This document shows positions 44,750-53,960 of a DNA stretch of 64,000 bases, piece after piece. The notes beneath the pieces were generated by a model. The model was given only the letters and a program-made list of their open reading frames with translations, was not told the DNA's origin and searched no databases. The position numbers and the translations under genes were made by a program. The DNA lies in NCBI RefSeq assembly GCF_000155475.1, contig NZ_DS990392.1, positions 623,201 to 687,200 of the forward strand, given 5' to 3'. The first letter of the stretch is position 1. Each line of letters starts with the position of its first letter. The DNA comes from Helicobacter cinaedi CCUG 18818 = ATCC BAA-847 (lineage in GTDB: Bacteria > Campylobacterota > Campylobacteria > Campylobacterales > Helicobacteraceae).

Positions 44750-46537
44750 CTAGAAGCTAAACTGACCGCCTACGCGTAAGCTCATATAGTTTGATACATT
44801 TATGCCTTGTATTGTGATATTCTGCCCTAGCCCATACTGCATAGCCACATCTAAGAATCCAAAGAGATTTAGCCCACCGGTTAGGATTAGCCCCTCTCCC
44901 GCATTTGAGCGGATATCCTGCATAGCCCCAAGGCGGAAATCCACCTTTTTAAAGTTCGCCATCACCCCACCGCCAAAAAACTGACTTTTGGGGCTTGAGA
45001 GTGAGAGTGTCTCATTTGGCAGCACATCTGCATCAAAGGCAAAAGTGAGAAAGTCCATCATCTCATAGCTCACCCCTGCACGCACCTGCGGGTGAAGTGT
45101 CGTATCTGCCACACCCGTACGGTTAATGGTGGGGGAATTGACATTCTTAGCCACAAGCCCAAGATGAAGATTCTTCACAAATCTTGGCGAATAGAGCAGT
45201 CCAAAGTCAAGTCCAAAGGTTTGAGCCATATCCATTTTATTTTTATCCACACTCACGCTTGGCATATTCCCCACAGCAAAATTAACCTTATCACCATAGC
45301 CAATCCCTTGGATAAATTTCACCGCCAAGCCTAGATTCACATCACCCATAGGTGTGAAAATCGTATGCCCATAGCCTATTGGAATCTCCACAAGGGCTAA
45401 GGCGTTAGCATACAAAGTATGCTGTGCCTGTGGATTCATAATTGAGCCATTGAGATTACTTTGAGTTGCCAAATACTCAAGCGTTACACTATTACCATTA
45501 ATACTTGCTTGATAATACCTCCCGCCTAAGTCAAAAATGAGCTTATTATTATTTGGGTCAATCTGTGCGGAAGCATTAGAAAATGCTGAAGCAAATAGCC
45601 CTATCCCCACAGCTCCACGCCCCAAATCTATCTCTTGGACATTGATTGTGCCTAAGCTATCGCTCTCCACTCGCCTTGAGCCTTTATCCCCAGCAAACTG
45701 AAAGACAAAGCCATTTTGCGTAGCCAGATTCACATCATTGCCCTTTAACGCCCCATCTACCACGCCAAAGTCATTTAAAAGCTTATCAATAACAGAATCT
45801 GCCCCTTTTGCAATCGTTATTTTCCCTACTTCTTGTAGCATTTTGTTGGCATCAAATGTCCCGCTTGATACTTCCTCCATAATCTTTGGTAGCTTACTTG
45901 GATCGACACCATCAATAATGCTTCCCACAAGTGGAGAGCCTCCCCCTGTGGCTGCATCTGAAAGCTTGTCTTTGAGTTTATTCAAGGCATTTGCATCCTT
46001 AATTTCTTCCCAACAATCTTTTGCATTGGTGCAAGTAGCAGGAGTTTGTCCCGTAACCTCCGTTACCAGATTCTTTACAGCATTAGTGTCAATGTTGCCA
46101 CCACTATTTGGAAAAAGAGCATTAAGCATTCCACCCAACGCACCATCAACATCTTTTCCGTCAATCTTAACACTTGTGCCGCCACTACTTGGACCGGTGA
46201 GCTGATTTGTAAGCGTTTGTGGGAGATTTTTGAGATTATCCACATCAATGGTGGCAAGCTGCAAGAGATTTTGCTCTTTAAAAGCAATCCCAAAGCTATA
46301 ACCCATTTTCGTGCGTCTATCTGCTCCTAGCAATGCGGGATTATAGTATAGCCCCCACGCAGAATCACGCACAGCCACACCAGCCCCACCCATACCAGCA
46401 GAGACCTGCCCCTGTGATCCAAACTCTAAGCCAAAGCCACTTACTCCCGCACACATCGCTAGTGCCATTACTTTATGTCTCATTGTCCTATGTCCCATTT
46501 TCTTGTGTTTTGGTCGCATACGCACCTCTATAAACAT
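44750..46537 (-). CDS. Outer membrane protein, TraF-like beta-barrel
   Basis: A 595-residue frame. After a charged leader the probable signal peptide is MRHKVMALAMCAGVSGFG. The mature start SQGQVSAGMGGAGVAVRDSAWGLYYNPALLGAD is typical of the TraF/FadL-like outer membrane family (a GGAGVA...YNPALL pattern). The middle (about 95-290) is a Gly/Asp/Lys-rich region with helices; the C-terminal 300 residues alternate in a beta-barrel way and end in GGQFSF. Its length is large for the family. The true ATG is uncertain, with several in the first 25 residues. Function unknown; conjugation genes are absent nearby. Confidence 0.7.
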   Translation of the reverse strand: MFIEVRMRPKHKKMGHRTMRHKVMALAMCAGVSGFGLEFGSQGQVSAGMGGAGVAVRDSAWGLYYNPALLGADRRTKMGYSFGIAFKEQNLLQLATIDVDNLKNLPQTLTNQLTGPSSGGTSVKIDGKDVDGALGGMLNALFPNSGGNIDTNAVKNLVTEVTGQTPATCTNAKDCWEEIKDANALNKLKDKLSDAATGGGSPLVGSIIDGVDPSKLPKIMEEVSSGTFDANKMLQEVGKITIAKGADSVIDKLLNDFGVVDGALKGNDVNLATQNGFVFQFAGDKGSRRVESDSLGTINVQEIDLGRGAVGIGLFASAFSNASAQIDPNNNKLIFDLGGRYYQASINGNSVTLEYLATQSNLNGSIMNPQAQHTLYANALALVEIPIGYGHTIFTPMGDVNLGLAVKFIQGIGYGDKVNFAVGNMPSVSVDKNKMDMAQTFGLDFGLLYSPRFVKNLHLGLVAKNVNSPTINRTGVADTTLHPQVRAGVSYEMMDFLTFAFDADVLPNETLSLSSPKSQFFGGGVMANFKKVDFRLGAMQDIRSNAGEGLILTGGLNLFGFLDVAMQYGLGQNITIQGINVSNYMSLRVGGQFSF

Positions 46538-46677
46538 TTATTAGAATCTTCAAGTAAAAAAAATCGTGCCATTTTACAGACTTTCGCATAAAAGTTTTTA
46601 AAATTTTTGCTAGAATCTTAAAAAAAAGGAACACTTTTAGCTATTTTTAAATAAAATTCTATTCGCAGAAGGGAATA

Positions 46678-47592
46678 ATGATGACACCACAGAAGGCGAG
46701 ATTGTATGTCATAGGTTTGGTTATGGGCTTGGGCGTGGCGACAAGCCTTATTGGCGGTGAGGGCGATATGGTGAGTCCTAGCTCACTTAGCCCAACGCCA
46801 AATAGCGAGTATATCGCTCCACAGATTGAGAAAAGCTCCGCACTTGTGGATTCTACACCTGCAGATTCTACACCAGATTCTACGCTAAATAAAGCTCAAC
46901 TGCCGATACTAGAACTTCCACTTGAATCTATGCAAACTACTCCACAGCCTGAAGAAATCACGCCCCCTAAAGCCTTAACACCACAAGCACAAGCCTCGTA
47001 TAATGCTAATGCACAGCCCTCGCGTGAATTACAAGAAGCATATAATGCGTGGCTTAATGGGGAGTTTAGCACTGCTATAAGGCTCTATGAAAATGCGTGC
47101 TATGATGGGGATTTGGGAGCGTGCCACGCTATTGGGACGCTTTACTTTCAAGGGAGCGGTGTAGCACAAAACTATGCAATGAGTGCGAGTTATTATTACA
47201 AAGCGTGTGATGGGGGCTTTGGGCAGAGCTGTAGCTCACTTGGAATCTTGTATCATTATGGGCTAGGTGTGCGGCAGGACTATGAAGTCGCACTCAATCT
47301 CTATCACAAATCCTGCCAAGCCGGATACCCTAGGGGCTGTAATAATCTAGGCGTGATGTTTGAAGAAGGGCTTGGGATAAAGCGAGATTATAAACAAGCG
47401 GGGTTGTATTATAGCGATGCGTGTTTGGCACGAGATGATAGGGCGTGTTTTAATATCGCGGAAATGCTTTTTACGGGTAAGGGGCTAAAAAAAGATAAGA
47501 AAAAAGCGATGGAGTATTATGGGCTATCTTGTGATTTGGGATTCCAAGAGGGGTGCGAAGAATACAAAGCCCTTAAGCTAAAGGAGAAATAA
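46678..47592 (+). CDS. Sel1-repeat Hcp-like cysteine-rich protein
   Basis: A 304-residue secreted protein. After a hydrophobic leader (LYVIGLVMGLGVATSLIGG) there is a 90-residue Ser/Thr/Pro-rich spacer. From about residue 120 it has four to five Sel1/TPR-like repeats with paired cysteines: CYDGDLGACHAIGTLYFQG, ACDGGFGQSCSSLGILYHYG, SCQAGYPRGCNNLGVMFEEG, ACLARDDRACFNIAEMLFTG and SCDLGFQEGC. Each pair normally forms a disulfide. These resemble the Helicobacter cysteine-rich (Hcp) proteins. It overlaps the next Sel1 gene by one base (TAATG). Confidence 0.85.
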   Translation: MMTPQKARLYVIGLVMGLGVATSLIGGEGDMVSPSSLSPTPNSEYIAPQIEKSSALVDSTPADSTPDSTLNKAQLPILELPLESMQTTPQPEEITPPKALTPQAQASYNANAQPSRELQEAYNAWLNGEFSTAIRLYENACYDGDLGACHAIGTLYFQGSGVAQNYAMSASYYYKACDGGFGQSCSSLGILYHYGLGVRQDYEVALNLYHKSCQAGYPRGCNNLGVMFEEGLGIKRDYKQAGLYYSDACLARDDRACFNIAEMLFTGKGLKKDKKKAMEYYGLSCDLGFQEGCEEYKALKLKEK

Positions 47593-48200
47593 TGAGAATC
47601 TTGCTGACACTAGGTGTGATGTGTGCTGTTGCGTTTGGGGCGTATTTAGCTGATGAAAATATGAATAACTATGAAAGTGCAGATATGAAAAAGAAAGTGG
47701 CGGAGTATCTACAAAACTGCAATGAAGGCAGCTCTAGTGATTGCTACTTTGTCGCACACGAATATATGAAGGGTGAAAATGGGCTGCAGTGGTATAGCAA
47801 GGCTGCTTATTTTTATAAAAAAGCTTGTGATGGTGGGGTGCTAAAAGCGTGTAGCAACCTTGGAATCTTATATCAAAATGGGCTAGGTGTGAAGCAAAAC
47901 TATGGCGTGGCGTTGCAACTCTATAAATTCTCCTGCTCACGCTTTGAGCCTGATGGGTGTAATAATCTAGGGGTGCTTTCACAAGAGGGGATTTTTGTAA
48001 GTAAAAACTATGCGGACGCGCTGAATCTTTATGAAAGGGCTTGTGCTGGTGGGAGCGTGGCAGGGTGTGTGAATCTAGGCGATATGTATGCTAAGGGCAT
48101 AGGCGTGGCAAAAAGCAGACAGGCGGCTTTAAGCTTCTACGGACAAGCTTGTTATTTAGGCTATCAGCAAGGCTGTGATTTATATAGAGAGATGAATTAG
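47592..48200 (+). CDS. Sel1-repeat Hcp-like cysteine-rich protein
   Basis: A 202-residue secreted Sel1 protein with a signal peptide (MRILLTLGVMCAVAFGAYLA) and four Cys-pair repeats (CNEGSSSDCYFVAHEYMKG, ACDGGVLKACSNLGILYQNG, SCSRFEPDGCNNLGVLSQEG, ACAGGSVAGCVNLGDMYAKG), closing with YLGYQQGC. It is translationally coupled to the preceding Sel1 gene and probably arose from it by duplication. Confidence 0.85.
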   Translation: MRILLTLGVMCAVAFGAYLADENMNNYESADMKKKVAEYLQNCNEGSSSDCYFVAHEYMKGENGLQWYSKAAYFYKKACDGGVLKACSNLGILYQNGLGVKQNYGVALQLYKFSCSRFEPDGCNNLGVLSQEGIFVSKNYADALNLYERACAGGSVAGCVNLGDMYAKGIGVAKSRQAALSFYGQACYLGYQQGCDLYREMN

Positions 48201-48447
48201 GCTTTGGGCAGATTCTGTGAGTGGGTTCTAGCTTTGGGGTTTGTGTTTTTATATGGATTGCTAAAGAAGCTACGCTTTGTCACGACTTCCTGCGGAAGTC
48301 TCGCAATGACGGAGAAAGCCGTAGAATCTCAAGCCAATTCAGCAACCACCGCAGTGGCAAGGCACGCCCTTGCCACGCATAAAATCAATGGTGGCGTTTC
48401 ACTGCGTGAATCGCCTACCTTGAAAGTGTCGTCGGAGTGGGGGATTG

Positions 48448-48493
48448 CTAAGGGGGAGAGAGCGACTTCACAATTCAAGCCTCTCCCCCTTAG
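48448..48493. repeat. 13-bp inverted repeat
   Basis: CTAAGGGGGAGAG (48448-48460) and CTCTCCCCCTTAG (48481-48493) are perfect complements around a 20-nt loop. The core AAGGGGGAGAG also occurs in the arms of the inverted repeat near the window start (248-258). Confidence 0.75.
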
Positions 48494-48516
48494 CTAAAAA
48501 AGAATTTTAAAGAATG

Positions 48517-48546
48517 TAGATACTTCGCCTACAGCTCAGTATGACA
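48517..48546. repeat. Dispersed palindromic repeat, copy 5
   Basis: TAGATACTTCGCC ... GCTCAGTATGACA, the same family as 179-207, 944-972, 44547-44580 and 44613-44641. Confidence 0.8.
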
Positions 48547-48605
48547 AGATTCTAGCAAAGCAAGATTTTAGTAAAGCACAAGCACAAAATAGCAGAATCT
48601 AAGCC

Positions 48606-48940
48606 CTACTCAATAGCAGCATTAAGCATATCTTGGGATTTTTTCAACGCGTTTAACTGCATATCTTTGAGTCTCTCTGCTTCACTTGAATCTTTAGGGG
48701 TTTGGGGCGTTTGTGGGGATTGAGATATGGAGCTTTGGCGAGGGTTTCTCACTTCATTTGGTTGCATACCACGGGGCATTTTGACAAACACATCTTCATA
48801 GTTTTTTTCCCCATTTGATGACGGATATAAATCTCGCCTGTATTTGTGGAATAGACATAAGTATCCTTGCCATCGAAAAACATCTCCCATTCCCCAGCCC
48901 ATACACCTACGCTTAAACATAAAAACAGAATCTTTTTCAT
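48606..48940 (-). pseudogene. Small secreted protein broken by a frameshift
   Basis: The start MKKILFLCLSVGVWAGEWEMF at 48940 is a signal peptide followed by DGKDTYVYSTNTGEIYIR. Just after this there is A7 next to G4 in the message (48802-48812 on the plus strand as T7C4), and this frame then continues as an unlikely sequence and stops. Another frame continues as KNYEDVFVKMPRGMQPNEV, then a Gln/Pro/Ser segment and a helical end (LKDMQLNALKKSQDMLNAA). One extra A or G joins them into about 111 residues. Could be a real mutation, slippage or a sequencing error. Function unknown. Confidence 0.6.
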
Positions 48941-48948
48941 TTTGCCCC

Positions 48949-49557
48949 TTATAGTGTGCTTTTAAGATTATCATACAACGCTAGAATCTGCTCTTTTTTC
49001 CCATAAAAGCTATTTGTATTGGCGATCAAATACGCACTAGATTCCATAATCACTTCATCAATTTTAAGATTATTTTGCTTCATCGTACTACCTGTCTCCA
49101 CAATATCCACAATAGCATCACTTAGCCCAACAAGCGGGGCTAACTCAATGGAGCCATAGAGCTTAAGTGTCTCAATAGATAAGGCTTTATTAGCAAAATA
49201 TTTACGCGTGATATTTGGCATTTTTGTAGCGATTTTTAGCTGTGGCTTTTGAAGATCAAGGCTTTTTCCACAAGGAGAGCCTACGACAACCTTGCACCGC
49301 CCAATTTGCAGATTCAAAAGCTTTATGACTTCAAGCTGTTGCTCTTCTATCACATCAAGCCCTACAATCCCCACATCTGCCGCCCTATGAGCCACATAAG
49401 TAGGCACATCTTGGCTTCTTACAAGCATAAAGGTAAAGTCCGTATGCTCTAAAATCAGCTTCCTATCATCAAAGGCAAATCCCGCCCCATACAACCGCTC
49501 AAACAATGCTAAGCTTTCCTTAGCAATGCGACCTTTTGGCAAAGCGACTTTTATCAT
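48949..49557 (-). CDS. hisG: ATP phosphoribosyltransferase, short form
   Basis: A 202-residue HisG lacking the regulatory ACT-like domain of the long form. Motifs: VALPKGRIAKESLALF, LVRSQDVPTYVAHRAADVGIVG, IATKMPNITRKYF and DAIVDIVETGSTMKQNNL. The short form normally needs HisZ; no hisZ is in the window. It catalyses the first step of histidine synthesis. A small frame-shifted gene follows. Confidence 0.92.
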   Translation of the reverse strand: MIKVALPKGRIAKESLALFERLYGAGFAFDDRKLILEHTDFTFMLVRSQDVPTYVAHRAADVGIVGLDVIEEQQLEVIKLLNLQIGRCKVVVGSPCGKSLDLQKPQLKIATKMPNITRKYFANKALSIETLKLYGSIELAPLVGLSDAIVDIVETGSTMKQNNLKIDEVIMESSAYLIANTNSFYGKKEQILALYDNLKSTL

Positions 49558-49587
49558 TTTGGCCCCCTTAGATTTCCTTAGATTCTG

Positions 49588-50208
49588 CTAGATATGCTTT
49601 TGCAGGGCTTTTTGCATACCCTTAAACACAAGCGTATTATCATAAATGGCATTTTCAAAAAATCGTGCAAAAAACTTGCCATCGCCCCCTGTGAAAAATA
49701 TCTTTTTTGTGCGAGTGGTGTTTTTTATCATTAAAATCACACTTTTTATCGCCCCAAAGCTTAACGCATCACTTGTATTTTGCGGTAGGGCGGAGAGATT
49801 CACACTTGGCTCTATTTTTATATCAAGCACAGGGGAGATATCAGCACACATTTTTCTATACGCACCAAGTCCGGGCATAATGTAGCCGCCAAGGTGGATT
49901 CCATTTTGCATAATATCCGCAGTAATGGCACTTCCCGCATCAATTATCACGCCATCTTGCACTGCCTTACACGCTGCACGCCTATCTACGCCTAGCCCCT
50001 TATACTCGCTCTCTATCTCAATATACTCGCCAATATTCACACAATATGGGTGCGAAGCAAGCAAACATCGCTCAAAGCGTTCATTGACACTGATATAATA
50101 TATAGGCAGATTCTCTTTTTTCTTGCTTAGGGCATAGGGCTTTTCTTTCCAAATCTTACCATTATGATAGAAATGTAAAAAAGTATTCCCCACATCGCAC
50201 AATAGCAT
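49588..50208 (-). CDS. coaX: Type III pantothenate kinase
   Basis: A 206-residue CoaX. The phosphate-binding start is LLCDVGNTFLHFY; then GLGVDRRAAC, the catalytic Asp region IIDAGSAITADIM and GGYIMPGLGAYR. It makes 4'-phosphopantothenate for coenzyme A. It overlaps the upstream lipoprotein gene by one base. The order coaX-x-x-dut-greA matches H. pylori HP0862-HP0866 as I recall it. Confidence 0.92.
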   Translation of the reverse strand: MLLCDVGNTFLHFYHNGKIWKEKPYALSKKKENLPIYYISVNERFERCLLASHPYCVNIGEYIEIESEYKGLGVDRRAACKAVQDGVIIDAGSAITADIMQNGIHLGGYIMPGLGAYRKMCADISPVLDIKIEPSVNLSALPQNTSDALSFGAIKSVILMIKNTTRTKKIFFTGGDGKFFARFFENAIYDNTLVFKGMQKALQKHI

Positions 50209-51212
50209 TACTCAAACCTTTTATAAACCTTATCGTAGAATATACTATCCTTGGTGTAAAAAAGGCTTTTTTTCTTGGAAAGATTGCTTTTATACACTAA
50301 TGGTGCAAAGTCTTTGAGACTTAAAGCTATCACATAGCCGCCCTTTTCAAGCGTATAAAGGGTGTCATTTTGTATGACAATCCCACTTAGCACCGCAAAA
50401 GGCAATCGCACCTTACGCAACAGCTTCAAAGTATGATCAAGCTCCAAAATCTCCCCATCAATGCCTAGCACATACACTTTATCATTATAAAACTTCACAT
50501 CACGCAAATCCACATCATACTTAAAGCTCTTATCATTGATAATCGCACTCACACGCTTTGCAGTCGCCCCAAGCAGGTATTCACCCTTGGCGTGAAGATA
50601 AATGACATTATTAAAAAACTTATCGCTACTGACTAAAATATCCTTTACAATCTTATTTTGAGCGATACTATAAATAAGAATCTTACCCTCCAAATCCGGA
50701 TAAATCACATACTGATCATTCATCAAAGGTGAAGCAAGGTAAGAGTTTATCGCACTGACATTTGGGTATTTTTGCGAAAAAATCTCTTTTTGCTTGGCTA
50801 TGTCATAATACACAAGCGTGTTGTCAATAAGCACCATAGCCAACTTATCGCCCTTTAAACTCGCAGTTAGCACACAGGAGCTAAAAGGCACTTTATGGAG
50901 ATTCTCATTTCCATTCCGCACAATAAGAATCTCATCGCATTGCTTTTGTATCGCATAACTATCCCCATCTTGTGCCAAAAACCTATAACCCTTTTCTAGC
51001 ACAATGGGCGTTATACCATTTTCCAAAGTAATAAGCGTATTATCCTTTAAAATAGCTCCCTGCCTTGAAACGCTTTGTATGGGCGAACTTAGCTTGTCTT
51101 TAAACTCCATTTTGCCACTTATGAGCTTTGGCTCAAAATGCTTTTTAGAGCTACACCCAGCAAAGATAGCAAGGCTACAAACACACACCAACAAAAAAAC
51201 TTTTTCATACAA
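50208..51212 (-). CDS. Lipoprotein with beta-propeller-like repeats
   Basis: A 334-residue lipoprotein: VFLLVCVCSLAIFAGC gives a lipobox with Cys at 19. The body shows repeated short beta strands (KGDKLAMVLIDNTLVYYDIAKQKEIF, QYVIYPDLEGKILIYSIAQNKIV, DKVYVLGIDGEILELDH) like a WD40 or PQQ propeller, and may fold like BamB. No catalytic motif is present. Its place between coaX and a membrane TPR-type protein suggests an envelope role, but the function is not known. Confidence 0.65.
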   Translation of the reverse strand: MYEKVFLLVCVCSLAIFAGCSSKKHFEPKLISGKMEFKDKLSSPIQSVSRQGAILKDNTLITLENGITPIVLEKGYRFLAQDGDSYAIQKQCDEILIVRNGNENLHKVPFSSCVLTASLKGDKLAMVLIDNTLVYYDIAKQKEIFSQKYPNVSAINSYLASPLMNDQYVIYPDLEGKILIYSIAQNKIVKDILVSSDKFFNNVIYLHAKGEYLLGATAKRVSAIINDKSFKYDVDLRDVKFYNDKVYVLGIDGEILELDHTLKLLRKVRLPFAVLSGIVIQNDTLYTLEKGGYVIALSLKDFAPLVYKSNLSKKKSLFYTKDSIFYDKVYKRFE

Positions 51213-51216
51213 ATCC

Positions 51217-51930
51217 TTAGGGCTTAGACTGTGAATCTGTGGCTTGAGATTCTGTATTTGCGACTTGAGATTGTGAATCTAGGGCATTTTTAGCCGAATC
51301 TTCAAACCCATAATGCTTCAATATCATCGCTTCTGCGGCAAAAGGCGAATTTTCAGCAATAAGCATTAGCTTTTGATGAGCTTCAGCAATCTTATCTTGT
51401 TGAAATAACACATAAGCTTCTTGCAAAATCGCTAAATCCCTTAATGCCTTGTATTCCACATTTTCTAAAGACTTAAACTCCCCTGTAAAATCCGTATTTT
51501 TTATGGCGTCTTTATCTTGGATTTTTTCACTTAGATTCAAAGTAGCCACTTCGTATTTAGCAAGATTTTTAATAAGCTTATTTTGCGAGTTTGCCAACTT
51601 CTCATAGTTTGTCTTATCGCCATTAGCGTTAAAATACATATACATATCATAGAGATTTGGACTTGCTTTTTGTAAAGATTCTAAAGCCTCTTTATTTTCT
51701 GAATCCTGCATAAGCACCGCATACGCCGCACTTGCTTCTTGTGCTTTTTGAGCCTGTATATACGAGCTTATACCAAACCAGCCTAGTCCCACAGCTCCGC
51801 AAACCACAGCCACATACACATACTTGCGATACCGCCTCCATAAAATCTCCAAGCGAAACGCATTTTCTAGTAGCTTCTCATCACTTTTAAATTCTTCTTT
51901 TACGCCCTTTAAATTAGACTGCAAACTCAT
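51217..51930 (-). CDS. Membrane-anchored TPR-like protein
   Basis: A 237-residue protein with one membrane helix (about residues 37-57, YVYVAVVCGAVGLGWFGISSYI) and a periplasmic helical region with TPR-like repeats (ALRDLAILQEAYVLFQQDKIAEAHQKL). The ending is Gln/Ser-rich. This pattern resembles YfgM-type ancillary proteins linked to outer membrane assembly. It is 4 nt upstream of the lipoprotein gene and 24 nt after dut. The assignment to a named family is not secure. Confidence 0.6.
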   Translation of the reverse strand: MSLQSNLKGVKEEFKSDEKLLENAFRLEILWRRYRKYVYVAVVCGAVGLGWFGISSYIQAQKAQEASAAYAVLMQDSENKEALESLQKASPNLYDMYMYFNANGDKTNYEKLANSQNKLIKNLAKYEVATLNLSEKIQDKDAIKNTDFTGEFKSLENVEYKALRDLAILQEAYVLFQQDKIAEAHQKLMLIAENSPFAAEAMILKHYGFEDSAKNALDSQSQVANTESQATDSQSKP

Positions 51931-51954
51931 AAAACTCCTTTTATTTCTATCAAT

Positions 51955-52398
51955 TTATTTGCTAACACCTGAAGAGCCAAAGCCAGATTCTCCCCTTTGA
52001 CTTTCACTTAGCTTTTCCACTTCAGCAAAGACTGCTTGAGTTATCTCATTGATCACACCTTGTGCGATTCTATCGCCCTTGCGTATGATAAAATCCTCCT
52101 GCGAGTGATTGACTAAAATCACTTTAATCTCCCCGCGATAATCGCTATCAATCGTGCCGGGCGTATTTAGCACACTTATGCCATTTTTTAACGCCAAGCC
52201 ACTTCTAGGACGCACCTGCACTTCAAAGCCAGATTCTATCTCAAAGGCTAAGCCTGTGCTGACTACCGCCCTATCCCCAGCTTTCAACACAATCTCATCA
52301 ATGGAATGCAAATCAAATCCAGCCGCCTCTACACTTTGATACTTTGGAATCTCCGCGTCCTTATGGAGTTTTTTAATCTTAATACGAGCCTGTTTCAT
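51955..52398 (-). CDS. dut: dUTP diphosphatase
   Basis: A 147-residue dUTPase that removes dUTP and supplies dUMP. The five conserved motifs are visible, including AGFDLHS, RPRSGLALKNGI, NTPGTIDSDYRGEI and KGDRIAQGVI, with ESGFGSSGV at the C-terminal arm. It lies 3 nt after greA. Confidence 0.95.
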   Translation of the reverse strand: MKQARIKIKKLHKDAEIPKYQSVEAAGFDLHSIDEIVLKAGDRAVVSTGLAFEIESGFEVQVRPRSGLALKNGISVLNTPGTIDSDYRGEIKVILVNHSQEDFIIRKGDRIAQGVINEITQAVFAEVEKLSESQRGESGFGSSGVSK

Positions 52399-52401
52399 AG
52401 C

Positions 52402-52890
52402 CTAATCCCCAAACACAATCTCTTTATAAAACACTTCTAAAATCTCAAATTCATTTTCTCCACTAGGTAGCATAATGCTCACCTCATCGCCCTGCTTTTT
52501 TCCCATTAACGCCTTGGCAATAGGCGAAGAAACCGAAATTAGCCCTTTAGATGGGTTGCTCTCCATTGAGCCTACAAGCGTATAGACAAACTCCTTATCG
52601 GTATCAAGGTTTAGAATCTTCACACTTGAGCCAAAGCTCACCTTATTGTGCTTTAAACTCGCAGGATCAATCACTTGCGCTTGTGAGAGCATAAGCCCTA
52701 GCTCATTAATCCTAGCTTCAATAAAGGCTTGTTTCTCCCTTGCGGCGTGGTATTCTGCATTTTCTTTCAAGTCTCCGTGAGAGCGCGCTACATCTATTTC
52801 TACCACAATCTTTGGACGCTCCACTTCTTTGAGATTCTTTAGCTCCGCACAGAGCTTTTCATAGCCATAGTTTGTCATTGGTTCTGCCAT
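52402..52890 (-). CDS. greA: Transcription elongation factor GreA
   Basis: A 162-residue GreA from the ATG at 52890; an upstream GTG at 52902 is in frame but less likely. The N-terminal coiled coil carries RSHGDLKENAEYHAAREKQAFIEARI, whose acidic tip stimulates RNA cleavage by stalled polymerase. The C-terminal FKBP-like domain ends in ISVSSPIAKALMGKKQGDEVSI. It is co-directional with dut. Confidence 0.94.
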   Translation of the reverse strand: MAEPMTNYGYEKLCAELKNLKEVERPKIVVEIDVARSHGDLKENAEYHAAREKQAFIEARINELGLMLSQAQVIDPASLKHNKVSFGSSVKILNLDTDKEFVYTLVGSMESNPSKGLISVSSPIAKALMGKKQGDEVSIMLPSGENEFEILEVFYKEIVFGD

Positions 52891-53040
52891 TATTTTCCCC
52901 ACAATTTAAGATTCTATTTTCTTTGTATTTTTTATTTTACATTTTGGCTATAACGCCCTTTTGAAAATGTTTTGAAAATATTTAAAAAAGCAAAATCATA
53001 GCCAAACTTCGTTAAATAAATATAAATTAAACCCTACAAC

Positions 53041-53706
53041 TTAAGATAAAGCCTTTTGCCTAATCCACTCTACTGCTTCAAGTGTGTTTTCACATAAAGG
53101 TGCTTGAGATTCTTGCATTGCTTCCTTTTTGCCAAAGCCACACAGCACCCCAACAGCCTGAATCTTAGCATTTTTTGCCGCTTGTATATCAAGGATTGTA
53201 TCACCTATCATATAGATTCTATCTCTTTGAATCTCCTTATCCTTATCCAACATTTCCAAAACTTTAAGTATCGGCTCTGCGTGGGGCTTTGGGCTACTCA
53301 CAGATTCTATACCAACAATACTGCTAAAATACTCCCACACGCCAAGCTTATCAAGCAGAATTTGGGAAAAATCCCCCCGCTTTGTCGTTACCACGCCAAG
53401 TGTCGCAAAACTATGGGCTAAGATTATGGCTTCTTTTGCGTTAGGCAGTAGATGAGTGCCTTGCTCCATTAGCCCACGATACGCCACTCTATAATGCTTC
53501 ACATACTCATCTACACTTTGCTTTTTGACACCATTTTGTAAAAACATAGATTCTAAAGTATGTCCTATGCCCAATTTGACTTGCTCTAGGCTTGGAGGCG
53601 TGTCATTCATCGCTAGATAGGCTTGAGAGAAACTCGCATAAATAGCCTGTGTAGAATCTACAAGCGTCCCATCTAAATCAAAAAGCACGATATATTCTTT
53701 TTTCAT
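53041..53706 (-). CDS. gph: HAD-superfamily phosphatase (phosphoglycolate phosphatase-like)
   Basis: A 221-residue HAD hydrolase: LFDLDGTLVDSTQAIYASF (motif I, nucleophile Asp), VVTTKRGDFSQILLDKLG (motif II-III region) and YMIGDTILDIQAAKNAKIQAVGVLCGFGKKE (motif IV). The cap domain in the middle fits the Gph subgroup. It is divergent from napA. The exact substrate is inferred from family resemblance. Confidence 0.75.
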   Translation of the reverse strand: MKKEYIVLFDLDGTLVDSTQAIYASFSQAYLAMNDTPPSLEQVKLGIGHTLESMFLQNGVKKQSVDEYVKHYRVAYRGLMEQGTHLLPNAKEAIILAHSFATLGVVTTKRGDFSQILLDKLGVWEYFSSIVGIESVSSPKPHAEPILKVLEMLDKDKEIQRDRIYMIGDTILDIQAAKNAKIQAVGVLCGFGKKEAMQESQAPLCENTLEAVEWIRQKALS

Positions 53707-53860
53707 CTTTATTCCTTAAACAGCGAAAATATGTATTGTAAGGGATTTTACAAATCAAGCTTATCTATTATGTCAAAGATTCTGCACACATTGCTAAATA
53801 GAAATATATTTATAAGTATAAAGATAGAGTGATTAAAAGTAAAATTTTTATTAACTCACA

Positions 53861-53874
53861 TTGACTTTCATCAA
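53861..53874 (+). promoter_or_regulatory. Crp/Fnr-type binding site upstream of napA
   Basis: TTGACTTTCATCAA fits the TTGAY-N4-RTCAA palindrome of Fnr-like regulators. It is centred about 94 nt before the napA start in a 254-bp intergenic region. A Crp/Fnr-family gene is at 63133-63705. A role in oxygen- or nitrogen-oxide-linked control is inferred. Confidence 0.45.
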
Positions 53875-53960
53875 GTAGTAAAATGAGAATCTAAGTTTAG
53901 AATCTTGCCTCAAACATTTGGATTCCCCAAATGTCAAACAACATTGTTTAAGGAGGTTTT

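Larger units (their letters stand above)
48201..48605. other. Intergenic repeats, no credible gene
   Basis: This 405-bp stretch holds a hairpin (GACTTCC/GGAAGTC at 48284-48300) inside a TCACGACTTCC...AATGACGG element, a 13-bp perfect inverted repeat (48448-48460 and 48481-48493) and a TGTCATACTGAGC repeat at 48517-48546. An open frame at 48204-48497 crosses the first repeats and looks non-coding. Confidence 0.6.

Noticed and set aside
48204-48497. 97-codon open frame after the second Sel1 gene
   Set aside because: It runs through a hairpin element and an inverted repeat, has no RBS, and its translation has no domain or coding character.
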